From Ignavibacteria bacterium (GTDB lineage: Bacteria > Bacteroidota > Ignavibacteria > Kapaibacteriales > UBA2268): DNA of 64,000 nucleotides. This document shows, in pieces, positions 1-7,834 of the stretch (its first letter is position 1; every line of letters starts with the position of its first letter). Made by a program: the position numbers and the translations under genes. The DNA is taken from positions 51,473 through 115,472 of the forward strand of contig JAAYTD010000014.1 in assembly GCA_012518115.1 (NCBI GenBank). Reading direction: 5' to 3'. The notes below the pieces were generated by a model. The model was given only the letters and a program-made list of their open reading frames with translations, did no database searches and was not told the origin of the DNA.

Positions 1-432
1 TTCAACAATTAATTTTATTCCGTCTATTTTAATTACTTTAATTTCTTCTTTTTCTTCAATGATAGAATTATCAAATGAGCGAGCAGCCCAGCTAACAGAA
101 TTAACTAATACTCGTCCTTTACTTTCTATATTATTTATTGTTTCTTCTACAATTCCTGTGCTACCTATGATTTTTTCAACACTTGACTGTATTTTATTTC
201 CCGGCGATTTTCGTATTAAATATTTTTTGAAAACCTTCCTTGAAGAAAGTGTAAATACTAAAGACAAGCTACAAAAAAGTATCGTTTGAAAAGTTAAGCT
301 AGTTAGTCCTAAATAAGCACAAGCTGAAACAATAATTGCACTTATTCCAAACCAAATTATAACAAATCCGGGCAATATAATTTCAAGAGCAGATAAAACA
401 AGTCCAATAATAAGCCAATATAATGCTTCCAT
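1..432 (-). CDS. NfeD-like membrane protein (3' end cut by window)
   Basis: Reading the minus strand from an ATG at 432-430 gives an open frame of 144 codons running off the window edge. The first ~65 residues are hydrophobic, with about three short membrane segments (it begins MEALYWLIIGLVLSALEI). A soluble C-terminal part follows that fits the NfeD OB-fold pattern: IGSTGIVEE, then SKGRVLVNSVSW, then KIDGIKLIVE. NfeD proteins usually pair with SPFH/stomatin proteins and are thought to assist membrane-domain organisation. The usual length is about 145-155 residues, so only a few are missing. No SPFH partner is visible next to it; one lies far away at 48667. Confidence rests on the arrangement of motifs and membrane segments. 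Confidence 0.75.
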   Translation of the reverse strand, partial: MEALYWLIIGLVLSALEIILPGFVIIWFGISAIIVSACAYLGLTSLTFQTILFCSLSLVFTLSSRKVFKKYLIRKSPGNKIQSSVEKIIGSTGIVEETINNIESKGRVLVNSVSWAARSFDNSIIEEKEEIKVIKIDGIKLIVE

Positions 433-454
433 AAGTTAAAATATATATTGATAA

Positions 455-1390
455 TTAAACATTTTCATTTTTTAGATAGAAAGGCAAAGACCCGCCGATA
501 CAAGAAGTAAATAAATGAAAAACACGAGAGCAATACTCTTTGTCTCTTTCTTCTAACTCCGTTGTAAACATACGAAATGGGTTTAATCTGCGTGTGTCAG
601 CAGAAAGTAAAGCACCTATTTCCCAACATTTAACAAATACATCTTTAGATAGTTCTGTGCCACATATAAATAAATTTTCAGCATTAGCAATTTTTGAATT
701 AAAAAACATTTCTTGTAGTTTTTTCTCTACGATTTGATCAATGGTTTCATCATCTCTAACAACAAATTCGTAAGCTATTAGTCTAGATTGTGCAATTAAA
801 AGTATTTCTAAAACATCTTTGTGAAAACAGATAATAGCAGAGTTCTCGTTAGTTTTTTCAGGATAATTAAATAAAAAAGTATTTACAAGCGCTGAACTAT
901 TAAAATAAATTTCATTGATAAAAATCCCGTAATCATTGAACATTTGATTTATAGAATCTTCTATTGTTTTAGGCAATAAATTTGCAAGTAACATTTCGTT
1001 TGTCATAGTAGTTGGCGAAAAAATACTTGTTAAATTTATCTTGAAATCATCTATTTTTTTATCCTCAAAAGCATTTGCTATTTCAAGGTTTAAGAGCTCA
1101 TAAACATCGTCGGAAATATTATTTATATCGCCCGGAAAAATAGTATTATGTACGTATTCAGGTGATAAAACAATATTTAGAAATTTGATTTTATCAAAAT
1201 ATTCGGAAAGCATTGAAAAGAGCTCCGTAATACTTTCTAAAGATTGGGAAGACGAAATATCTTTTAAATCAATATTAGCTGTCGTTGAATTAAGATAATG
1301 CAAAATGAACTTATCTTCTGTTCTTTCAACAACAGTTAAAAAAGTTTTATAAAGATTAAAATATATTGAAACTATGAATTCTTTTTCCAT
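455..1390 (-). CDS. PilM/GspL-like actin-fold protein, function uncertain
   Basis: A 311-residue soluble protein with no signal peptide. It opens with a short beta-rich stretch (EFIVSIYFNLYKTFLTVVER). The central part resembles the two-lobed layout of PilM/type IV pilus assembly ATPase-like proteins, including a late segment where a strand (AENLFICGTEL) precedes a short NPF motif near residue 268. Such proteins sit on the inner face of the membrane in pilus or secretion platforms. No other pilus gene is visible beside it. It starts 38 nt downstream of the glycosyltransferase fusion, so it is probably cotranscribed with that gene. The PilM assignment is an inference from overall layout. It could equally be an uncharacterised lineage-specific protein. 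Confidence 0.45.
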   Translation of the reverse strand: MEKEFIVSIYFNLYKTFLTVVERTEDKFILHYLNSTTANIDLKDISSSQSLESITELFSMLSEYFDKIKFLNIVLSPEYVHNTIFPGDINNISDDVYELLNLEIANAFEDKKIDDFKINLTSIFSPTTMTNEMLLANLLPKTIEDSINQMFNDYGIFINEIYFNSSALVNTFLFNYPEKTNENSAIICFHKDVLEILLIAQSRLIAYEFVVRDDETIDQIVEKKLQEMFFNSKIANAENLFICGTELSKDVFVKCWEIGALLSADTRRLNPFRMFTTELEERDKEYCSRVFHLFTSCIGGSLPFYLKNENV

Positions 1391-1428
1391 TTTTTTTCTC
1401 TAAAATAATAAATTTTTCTTATTTTCTA

Positions 1429-3471
1429 TTAACTTTTATTAAAATTATTAGTTTGTTTTCTTATTTTTCTTGTTATATATCTTACTAATATATCGATATC
1501 TAATGACAAAGAATAATTTGCTATGTAATAATAATTTAAGCTTTCTATAGCCGTATTTGAAATATCTATGTTATTATTAGTATTTGCAAGAGTTATAATT
1601 CCGGGCTTGCAAAATTCGTTAGTTTTATTATCAATGGGTTCTATTCCTATAATAGATTTTTCACCTATCAAAACTTGCCACCATTCTTTTATTTTTCCTT
1701 GTAAAATTGTGAAAATAAGTCCAATAGTTAGCATAAAAATTGCGCCAAAAATATCAATAATGCGTTTTGTAATTTTCAGTCGTGGCTTTGTTATATTAAG
1801 CTTTTGAATAGTAGGCTCGTTACCTGATATTTCATTAATAATTCTCGCTGTAATCAGTTCGTTATATTCAGGAATTATATGGAAACGCACTTTACGATTT
1901 CCGTCTCTTTTTCCTATTAATTTCATAATCGATATAAATGTTAAGTTTGTATCGGTTATAATTACTTCATCAATATCGTTTTTTTCAACAATTGAATTAA
2001 TATTTTCTATATGTCCAAGTACTTGAAAGTTGTTATTAATTAAGTTACTAGCGCCTGTATTGACAATTCCTACAATGTTCATATTTTGTGGCTCTGATTT
2101 TCTAATTTCGTCAATCATTTCATCTACTTTTTCATCGCAACCAGCAACAATTATGCGCTTATCTGAATACTTGCCAAAAGTTCTGTGAAAAATATCTATT
2201 CCTAAACGTAATGAAGATGACAAAAAAGTTGTAACTCCTATTGTTACCAACAAGGCACCTCTACTAAATCTATATTCAGGAAAAAAATATGTCAATGACG
2301 AAAGCACAAAGAAACAAATCATAAGCGAATATATTGTTTTCCCAATAGATGAATTGCCTTCAAAGTATTCGCCGGTAAAAAATTGAGCAAGAAAATAAAC
2401 AGCTGAAGTTACAATAAACACTAGTGGATAAGCATAATCAGGAAAACCTAAAAAGCTTCCAAACTTTATATAAGTGCCTAACATCAAAGCGATGTTTATG
2501 AACAGTAAATCAAATACTATAAGAAAAATATCAGAACGATATTTTCCTAATTTTGCTATAAACAAACGTGAATTAATGCCAAGCTGCAAAAACAACAAGA
2601 AAAGCGTAGAATATGCAAAATGTTTTTTTGCAAAAATTCGCATTGATTCATAAAAATGTTTAATTTCATTGATGGAGCTCCGGCGCGTACTTTCACCTTT
2701 AAAATGTATTATAGAGGTTTCGCTAAAATATGCGACTTTTCTACCTGCTAACTGTACGCTTCTGCATAAGTCTAAGTCTTCACCATACATAAAGTAAGCT
2801 TCGTCAAATCCGCCTAATTCTTGTATAAGTTTTGTATCGCAAAACATAAAAGCACCAATAACTGCATCAATATAATAACTCTCATTTTCAGAGCGGAAAG
2901 TTTGATTATATCTTGCAAATAATTTTGATTTAGGAAATAGCTTCTGCAATCCAAAAAGTTTACAAAACGATGTCCAAGGCGTCGGAAAACCACGTCGGCA
3001 AGCTACTTGAAATGTACCGTCTGCATTTAATACTTTGCAACCAGATATCCCAACTTCAGGATGTTGCTCCATATAGTTATACATAGCTTCTAACGTATCT
3101 TCCGCTAAAATTGTGTCGGGATTTAATATCAATAAATACTTTCCAGTAGCTTGTTTAATAGCAATGTTATTAGCTTTGCTGAAACCTAAATTTTCTGTAG
3201 AGCTTATAAATTTTACATCTGTAAAAATAGGAGTTAAATAATCTACAGAACCATCAGTAGAAGCGTTATCTACAACAAAAACCTCTAAAGACAAATTTCT
3301 TTTTGCTTTAGAAATAGAGATTAAACATTGTTCTAAAAAATCTTTAACGTTATAATTAACTATTACGATAGATATATCTATAGTATTTTTTTCATTTATA
3401 GTATTATTTACATACGTTTTTGAGTTAGAGTTTAAGCCGAAATTGATCGTTTTATGCTCTTCTTTTTTCAC
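1429..3471 (-). CDS. Glycosyltransferase family 2 fused to a degenerate polyprenyl-phosphosugar transferase
   Basis: A 680-residue fusion. Residues ~31-290 form a GT-A family 2 glycosyltransferase with the nucleotide-binding VVDNASTDGS, a metal-binding-type LNPDT, and MYGEDLDLC, as in rhamnosyltransferases. Residues ~300-430 hold several membrane helices. A Rossmann-like CoA-binding-type domain follows (RIIVAGCDEKVDEMI near 445), as in WbaP/EpsE-type initiating transferases. The C-terminus keeps the first helix of a bacterial sugar transferase (KRIIDIFGAIFML, ~568), the LIGEKSIIGIEP stretch and the YYYIANYSLSLDIDIL tail. Only about 30 residues separate the first two, where intact enzymes have over 100, including the catalytic Asp-Glu region. 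The transferase half is therefore probably inactive. It likely extends surface polysaccharide at the membrane. Confidence 0.8.
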   Translation of the reverse strand: MKKEEHKTINFGLNSNSKTYVNNTINEKNTIDISIVIVNYNVKDFLEQCLISISKAKRNLSLEVFVVDNASTDGSVDYLTPIFTDVKFISSTENLGFSKANNIAIKQATGKYLLILNPDTILAEDTLEAMYNYMEQHPEVGISGCKVLNADGTFQVACRRGFPTPWTSFCKLFGLQKLFPKSKLFARYNQTFRSENESYYIDAVIGAFMFCDTKLIQELGGFDEAYFMYGEDLDLCRSVQLAGRKVAYFSETSIIHFKGESTRRSSINEIKHFYESMRIFAKKHFAYSTLFLLFLQLGINSRLFIAKLGKYRSDIFLIVFDLLFINIALMLGTYIKFGSFLGFPDYAYPLVFIVTSAVYFLAQFFTGEYFEGNSSIGKTIYSLMICFFVLSSLTYFFPEYRFSRGALLVTIGVTTFLSSSLRLGIDIFHRTFGKYSDKRIIVAGCDEKVDEMIDEIRKSEPQNMNIVGIVNTGASNLINNNFQVLGHIENINSIVEKNDIDEVIITDTNLTFISIMKLIGKRDGNRKVRFHIIPEYNELITARIINEISGNEPTIQKLNITKPRLKITKRIIDIFGAIFMLTIGLIFTILQGKIKEWWQVLIGEKSIIGIEPIDNKTNEFCKPGIITLANTNNNIDISNTAIESLNYYYIANYSLSLDIDILVRYITRKIRKQTNNFNKS

Positions 3472-3513
3472 TTAATTAGAATATTATATTATTTCTTAAT
3501 TTAATCAAATCTA

Positions 3514-3521
3514 CAAAAATA
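3514..3521 (-). promoter_or_regulatory. Bacteroidota-type -7 box for the glycosyltransferase operon
   Basis: The minus strand reads TATTTTTG here, matching TAnnTTTG, 43 nt upstream of the fusion gene start at 3471. A clear TTG box at the expected distance was not found, so the assignment is tentative. Confidence 0.4.
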
Positions 3522-3679
3522 CAAAAAAAAACTCATTATATCTCATTATATTAAATTCTACGGGAAAAAAATATAAATAAATTGAAGATTATAACGGTTA
3601 AACTTTTCTGCTGTATGTATTTTTCGTTAATAACAATTAATTTTTTATTAATATTGTTCATTTTTACATAAAAATTTTG

Positions 3680-3687
3680 TATCTTTG
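3680..3687 (+). promoter_or_regulatory. Bacteroidota-type -7 box for the NtrC-type regulator
   Basis: TATCTTTG matches the TAnnTTTG consensus. A TTG lies at 3654-3656, 23 nt upstream. The gene starts 36 nt downstream of the box. Confidence 0.55.
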
Positions 3688-3708
3688 TAGGTTATTGTAT
3701 CTAACTTC

Positions 3709-3714
3709 AGGGGG
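3709..3714 (+). promoter_or_regulatory. Shine-Dalgarno that fixes a TTG start
   Basis: AGGGGG sits 8 nt before the TTG at 3723. An ATG at 3715 directly after it opens only a three-codon frame (ATG AAA TTT TGA) whose stop overlaps the TTG. The receiver domain begins at residue 6, so a later start would delete it. The TTG is therefore the most likely start. Confidence 0.55.
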
Positions 3715-3722
3715 ATGAAATT

Positions 3723-5141
3723 TTGAAACATAATTATAGCATTATAGTCATTGAAGACGATCCACTTATAAATCAAACAGTCAAAAGTATTTTGAGCTCA
3801 AAGTATGAGCGAGTAGAGACTTTTATAGATGCAAAAGAAGGACTTGATAATCTGCATGTAATCAATCCGGATTTAATGTTGCTTGATATATTTCTCGGGC
3901 ATCATAATGGTTTAGAAATACTTGAGCAACTGCGAAAAGAAGGATGGACGATGCCTGTTATTATTATGACTGCATTTTCTGATATAAAAATGGCGGTTCG
4001 TGCAATGAAGCTTGGAGCTGCTGATTTTATTGTTAAGCCTTTAGATTTAGAGCAATTAGAAATATCTGTAGAGCGCGCTTTAAGTAACTCTACTATGAGA
4101 CGACAAGTTGAAATAGCTAATGAGAAACTAAAAGTAGAGCAACCTAAAGAAATAATAGGCGATTCGGAAGGAATGAAACGAGCTCTAAATATGGCTCATA
4201 TCATTGCAAGTGCAGAAGATACAACGGTTTTGATAACAGGTGAAAGCGGAACAGGAAAAGAGCTAATGGCTCATTTTATTCACAACAATTCACCGCGAAG
4301 CAAAGGACCTTTTGTTACAATAAATTGTGGAGCTATTCCTAAAGAACTTGCAGAAAACGAGTTGTTTGGACACGAAAGAGGTGCGTTCACAGGTGCAACT
4401 GACAAGATAAAACAAGGACGATTTGAACAAGCGCAACATGGTACAATTATGCTTGATGAGATCGCTGAATTATCTATGGAATTGCAAGTGAAATTATTAC
4501 GCGTATTGCAAGAACGCAAATTCTATCGATTAGGTGGCCAGAAAGAAGTTACAATTGATGTACGTGTAATAGCTGCAACTAATAAGGATCTAAAGCAATT
4601 AGTTGAAGAAGGAAAATTTAGAGAAGATTTGTACTATCGCTTAGATGTGGCTAATATCCTTTTACCTCCATTACGGCACCGCGGAAACGACATTTTAACA
4701 ATAGCTGCTGCATTCGTTAATGAATTTAACAATAAATTTGGACGAAATATAAAAGATTTTTCGCCTGAAGCTGTAGATATGTTGTTGCAACATAGCTGGA
4801 AAGGTAATATACGCGAATTAAGAAATGTTATTGAACGCGTTGTATTGCTTCATGAATCGGGCGATGTTATAACGAAAGATGAATTAAGTTTCTTAAAAGG
4901 ATCTACAACTTTACAAGTGCCGGGTAATGTTCCAATTGAAATTCCTGACGGCGGACATTATTTGCAGATTTCGCGCAAAGGAGCTCCTATAGCAGAAGTT
5001 ATTAAGGATCTTATTATTCAAACACTTAAAATAACAGGTGGAAATCAAGTCCAAGCGACAAAACTTTTAGCTACAACAAGAGCTAAACTAAGATATAGAA
5101 TAGAACAATTAGGGATTATAACAGAAAGAACGGTTGAATAG
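3723..5141 (+). CDS. Sigma-54-dependent NtrC-family response regulator
   Basis: A 472-residue three-domain regulator. The N-terminal receiver has the acidic pocket EDD at 11-13, the phospho-acceptor Asp55 (LMLLDIFLG) and Lys105 in FIVKP. The AAA+ domain follows, with Walker A GESGTGKE at ~173-180, the sigma-54-contacting GAFTGA loop at ~220-225, and Walker B in IMLDEIAEL. The C-terminus carries a Fis-type helix-turn-helix (GGNQVQATKLLATTRAKLRY). After phosphorylation it should oligomerise and open sigma-54 promoters. No histidine kinase is adjacent, so the cognate sensor is elsewhere. It starts with TTG, behind a strong ribosome binding site. It is probably followed in the same transcript by the TonB C-terminal protein 36 nt downstream. 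Confidence 0.93.
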   Translation: MKHNYSIIVIEDDPLINQTVKSILSSKYERVETFIDAKEGLDNLHVINPDLMLLDIFLGHHNGLEILEQLRKEGWTMPVIIMTAFSDIKMAVRAMKLGAADFIVKPLDLEQLEISVERALSNSTMRRQVEIANEKLKVEQPKEIIGDSEGMKRALNMAHIIASAEDTTVLITGESGTGKELMAHFIHNNSPRSKGPFVTINCGAIPKELAENELFGHERGAFTGATDKIKQGRFEQAQHGTIMLDEIAELSMELQVKLLRVLQERKFYRLGGQKEVTIDVRVIAATNKDLKQLVEEGKFREDLYYRLDVANILLPPLRHRGNDILTIAAAFVNEFNNKFGRNIKDFSPEAVDMLLQHSWKGNIRELRNVIERVVLLHESGDVITKDELSFLKGSTTLQVPGNVPIEIPDGGHYLQISRKGAPIAEVIKDLIIQTLKITGGNQVQATKLLATTRAKLRYRIEQLGIITERTVE

Positions 5142-5177
5142 AACGTTCAATTTTATTAACATTATTAGGGTAATACT

Positions 5178-5621
5178 ATGAAGAAGATAACATTAATTTT
5201 ATTTGTAAGTTTTATTGTAGCAAGTTCCGCGCTATTTGCTAACAAAAACGTACAAGTCAAAGGAAAAAAAGAGGTAAACACAGAGAAACAAGATACTTTA
5301 GTACAAGAAATACTACAGGATAGAGAAATCAAGTTTGATTTAGAGAAACTAAGTTTTATGGCTTCTTTGTCTGTTTGTGGAAAAAGAGAAGTTCGTGGCG
5401 ATGGTACTGTTGTTGTTTTAGTTACTATAAATGAGGCAGGAGTAGCTACGAAACTTGAAATAAAAGAAACTACTAATAAAAAATTAAACTTAGCTGCAAT
5501 AGAAGCAATACAAGCATATATGAAAAAATATGAGGTTCAACCCGCAGTAAAAAATGGTGTGAAAGTTGTAACAGAAGATATGGTTGTTCCTGTAAAATTT
5601 GATATGAGCTTGTTTGAATAA
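5178..5621 (+). CDS. Secreted TonB C-terminal-domain protein
   Basis: A 147-residue protein with an N-terminal signal peptide (KKITLILFVSFIVASSALFA) and a C-terminal TonB-like fold. The latter shows GDGTVVVLVTINEAG, an AAIEAIQAY helix, and a final strand ending in VVPVKFDM. A true TonB would have an uncleaved membrane anchor and a proline-rich periplasm-spanning linker, and neither is present. It may be a free periplasmic domain contacting an outer-membrane protein. It lies 36 nt after the NtrC-type regulator, so cotranscription is likely. Function beyond the fold cannot be stated. Confidence 0.7.
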   Translation: MKKITLILFVSFIVASSALFANKNVQVKGKKEVNTEKQDTLVQEILQDREIKFDLEKLSFMASLSVCGKREVRGDGTVVVLVTINEAGVATKLEIKETTNKKLNLAAIEAIQAYMKKYEVQPAVKNGVKVVTEDMVVPVKFDMSLFE

Positions 5622-5669
5622 TTTTTTTCAACAAGCAAAAAAATTAATTTAAGTTTAATAATAATTTTG

Positions 5670-5677
5670 TATTTTTG
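5670..5677 (+). promoter_or_regulatory. Bacteroidota-type -7 box
   Basis: TATTTTTG matches TAnnTTTG, 58 nt upstream of the AlbA_2-domain gene start. No clear TTG at the usual distance, so this is tentative. Confidence 0.45.
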
Positions 5678-5734
5678 AAGTAATTGAATTAATCGAACTA
5701 GGCTAATAAAATTTCTTCATTGGGAGAGGGAATA

Positions 5735-6391
5735 ATGGCAATTGGGCGAAAAAAACTATTAGAGCTAATAGAAAATGGCGAAAGTAATAGTGTTGAATTT
5801 AAAAGAAAAGGTACAGCTCCAGAGAAGCTATCTAAGGAAATATGTGCTTTCGCAAATACTAAAGGTGGTTTTTTAATAATAGGAGTTGATGACGATCGTA
5901 AACTTATTGGTGTAAAAAGTGAAAAAACAGAAATAGATTTAATAGAAACTGCTTGTCAATTTTATATTAATCCTGTGCCATCTTATGAAATAGATGTAAT
6001 TCAATTACTATCTGTTGATGTTGTTATTGCTCACATCCCTCAAAGTATGAAAAAGCCACATAAAGTAAAACTTTTTGATGCAGAAAGAAAGAAAACTTAT
6101 TGGCGCGCTTATATCCGTTATGGTGAAAATTCTGTTATAGCTAGTCGTGAAATGACAAACTTAATGGCATTTTTAGTAGATGATAAGCCTATAAAAAACA
6201 TTAGTATTGGTAAAACAGAAAAGATACTTTTTGAACATCTTGAAAAAAACAGTCGCACAAACGTAAAAGAGTTTTCTAAAATTGCCAACATATCTCGCAG
6301 ACGAGCAGAACGTATTTTAATACAAATGGTGCGACTTGGGCTACTTATAATCCATAACGATACAAAACAAGATTATTTTACAATGAATTAA
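5735..6391 (+). CDS. AlbA_2 (Schlafen-like) DNA-binding domain protein with winged-helix C-terminus
   Basis: A 218-residue protein. The first ~110 residues match the AlbA_2 (PF04326) pattern: GESNSVEFKRKG, then EICAFANTKGGFLIIGVDDD, then RYGENSVIAS. The last ~60 residues look like a winged helix (ISRRRAERILIQMVRLGLL). Such proteins are putative DNA- or RNA-binding regulators, and the target is unknown. I chose the ATG at 5735 because GGGAGAGGG at 5722-5730 lies at proper ribosome-binding distance. The in-frame TTG at 5720 would put the start inside that site. The gene stands alone with its own promoter box. Confidence 0.75.
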   Translation: MAIGRKKLLELIENGESNSVEFKRKGTAPEKLSKEICAFANTKGGFLIIGVDDDRKLIGVKSEKTEIDLIETACQFYINPVPSYEIDVIQLLSVDVVIAHIPQSMKKPHKVKLFDAERKKTYWRAYIRYGENSVIASREMTNLMAFLVDDKPIKNISIGKTEKILFEHLEKNSRTNVKEFSKIANISRRRAERILIQMVRLGLLIIHNDTKQDYFTMN

Positions 6392-6429
6392 ATATATTTA
6401 AGTTATACTATTTTGAATTATATATTATT

Positions 6430-6585
6430 TCAAAGATTCCCCTTCTCAGAAGGGGTGGCAAACGAAGTTTGACAGGGTAGTCATTACGTTCAGCGACCAA
6501 ATAACCACACATCCACCGCTACGCAAAAATGAGGGCAGAACACCCTTATCTACAACTCTCAAGCGGAGAATTTGCCACTATGTTT
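6430..6585. repeat. Remnant of a dispersed intergenic repeat
   Basis: The stretch between the AlbA_2 gene and mraY holds a hairpin CCCCTTCTCAGAAGGGG, then GTGGCAAACGAAGTTTGACAG and, further on, CAAGCGGAGAATTTGCCAC. The same vocabulary (CCCCTTC/GAAGGGG, GTGGCA, GCGAAG, GAGAATTT) recurs at about 29330, 42095 and 53225. No open frame is present. It looks like a decayed copy of that repeat family. Confidence 0.5.
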
Positions 6586-6635
6586 TGGATAAAAATAGTA
6601 TTAAATATATTTTTTATAATTTTTAAATTACACTT

Positions 6636-7766
6636 ATGTTATATTATTTAGCAAATTGGTTAGATAGTATGTTTGAACTTCCGGGCTTTGGAGTTTTTCA
6701 ATATCTAACATTCCGTGCAGCAGCAGCAGCAATTACTTCTCTTTTCCTAAGCTTAGTATTTGGTCCTATAATAATAAGAAAACTTAAAGAAAAACAATTA
6801 GGTGAGCAAGCTAAAGTAGAACTTACAGGGGTTGGTAATCATCATTTGAAAGCTGGTACGCCAACTATGGGAGGCTTGATAATCCTATTATCTTTGTTAG
6901 TTCCTACATTGTTTTGGGCTGATATTTTTAATATATATGTACTGTTAATTGTACTTACAACTGCTTTTTTAGGATGCATCGGTTTATTAGATGATTATCT
7001 TAAAGTTGTAAGAAAATATAAAAAGGGGCTGATTGGGCGTTATAAAATTATAGGTCAAGTAACAATTGGAATAGTTTTAGGCGGAGTAATATATTTTTAT
7101 CCCGAGCTCTTTAGTCCTGATTTCTATTTGTCAAATACGCTTACAACTGTTCCTTTTGCTAAAAATATAAATTTTGATTTTGGAGTTTTCTATATCCCTG
7201 CCGTTATTTTTATAATTACAGCAACTTCTAATGCTATAAATTTAACAGATGGCTTAGACGGACTAGCTATAGGTACGGTTGGAATATCGGCATTAGCGCT
7301 AGCTATAATCGCTTATGTTACTGGAAATGCTACATTTGCAAAATATCTTAATATTGTATATTTGCAAGGATCAGGAGAATTGGTAATATTTTGCTCTGCT
7401 TTAGTGGGAGCGGCTTTAGGTTTCCTCTGGTATAATTCTTATCCTGCACAAGTTTTTATGGGTGATACTGGTTCATTAGCTTTGGGTGGCGCTATAGGAG
7501 CTCTATGCGTTTTAATTAAAAAAGAATTTCTATTACCAATTTTAGGCGGTATTTTTTTTGCTGAAGCATTATCAGTAATAATACAAGTTACTTACTTTAA
7601 ATATACAAAGAAAAAATATGGCGAAGGGCGTAGAATATTCCTTTTTTCACCTCTTCATCATCATTTTGAAAAAAAAGGTATTCACGAATCTAAAATTGTA
7701 ATTAGATATTATATTGTTGCCGTTATTCTTGCAATTTTTACTATGGCAACATTTAAAGTTAGATAA
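6636..7766 (+). CDS. mraY: Phospho-N-acetylmuramoyl-pentapeptide transferase MraY
   Basis: A 376-residue integral membrane enzyme with about ten helices. It joins UDP-MurNAc-pentapeptide to undecaprenyl phosphate to make lipid I. Diagnostic motifs are GTPTMGGLI near residue 75, LDDYLKV near 120, NAINLTDGLDGLA near 200, MGDTGSLALGG near 275 and PLHHHFEKKG near 340, which contain the conserved Asp and His residues. Length matches the family. It is not within a mur/fts cluster here: neighbours are a repeat upstream and convergent glmS downstream. MurG, the next enzyme, is encoded at 54920. The start is the ATG at 6636. Confidence 0.96.
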   Translation: MLYYLANWLDSMFELPGFGVFQYLTFRAAAAAITSLFLSLVFGPIIIRKLKEKQLGEQAKVELTGVGNHHLKAGTPTMGGLIILLSLLVPTLFWADIFNIYVLLIVLTTAFLGCIGLLDDYLKVVRKYKKGLIGRYKIIGQVTIGIVLGGVIYFYPELFSPDFYLSNTLTTVPFAKNINFDFGVFYIPAVIFIITATSNAINLTDGLDGLAIGTVGISALALAIIAYVTGNATFAKYLNIVYLQGSGELVIFCSALVGAALGFLWYNSYPAQVFMGDTGSLALGGAIGALCVLIKKEFLLPILGGIFFAEALSVIIQVTYFKYTKKKYGEGRRIFLFSPLHHHFEKKGIHESKIVIRYYIVAVILAIFTMATFKVR

Positions 7767-7771
7767 AAAAA

Positions 7772-7803
7772 AGCAAGATTACTAATTTTTTAATAATCTT
7801 GCT
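7772..7803. terminator. Bidirectional terminator between mraY and glmS
   Basis: A perfect 10-bp stem, AGCAAGATTA/TAATCTTGCT, with a 12-nt loop. It is flanked by an A-run on the left and a T-rich stretch on the right, so it can end both convergent genes. Confidence 0.8.
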
Positions 7804-7834
7804 ATATTTTTTGAGAAATATGATTTACGATGTA

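Noticed and set aside
5720..5734. Alternative TTG start for the AlbA_2 gene
   Set aside because: It would put the initiation codon inside the GGGAGAGGG ribosome binding site of the ATG at 5735.
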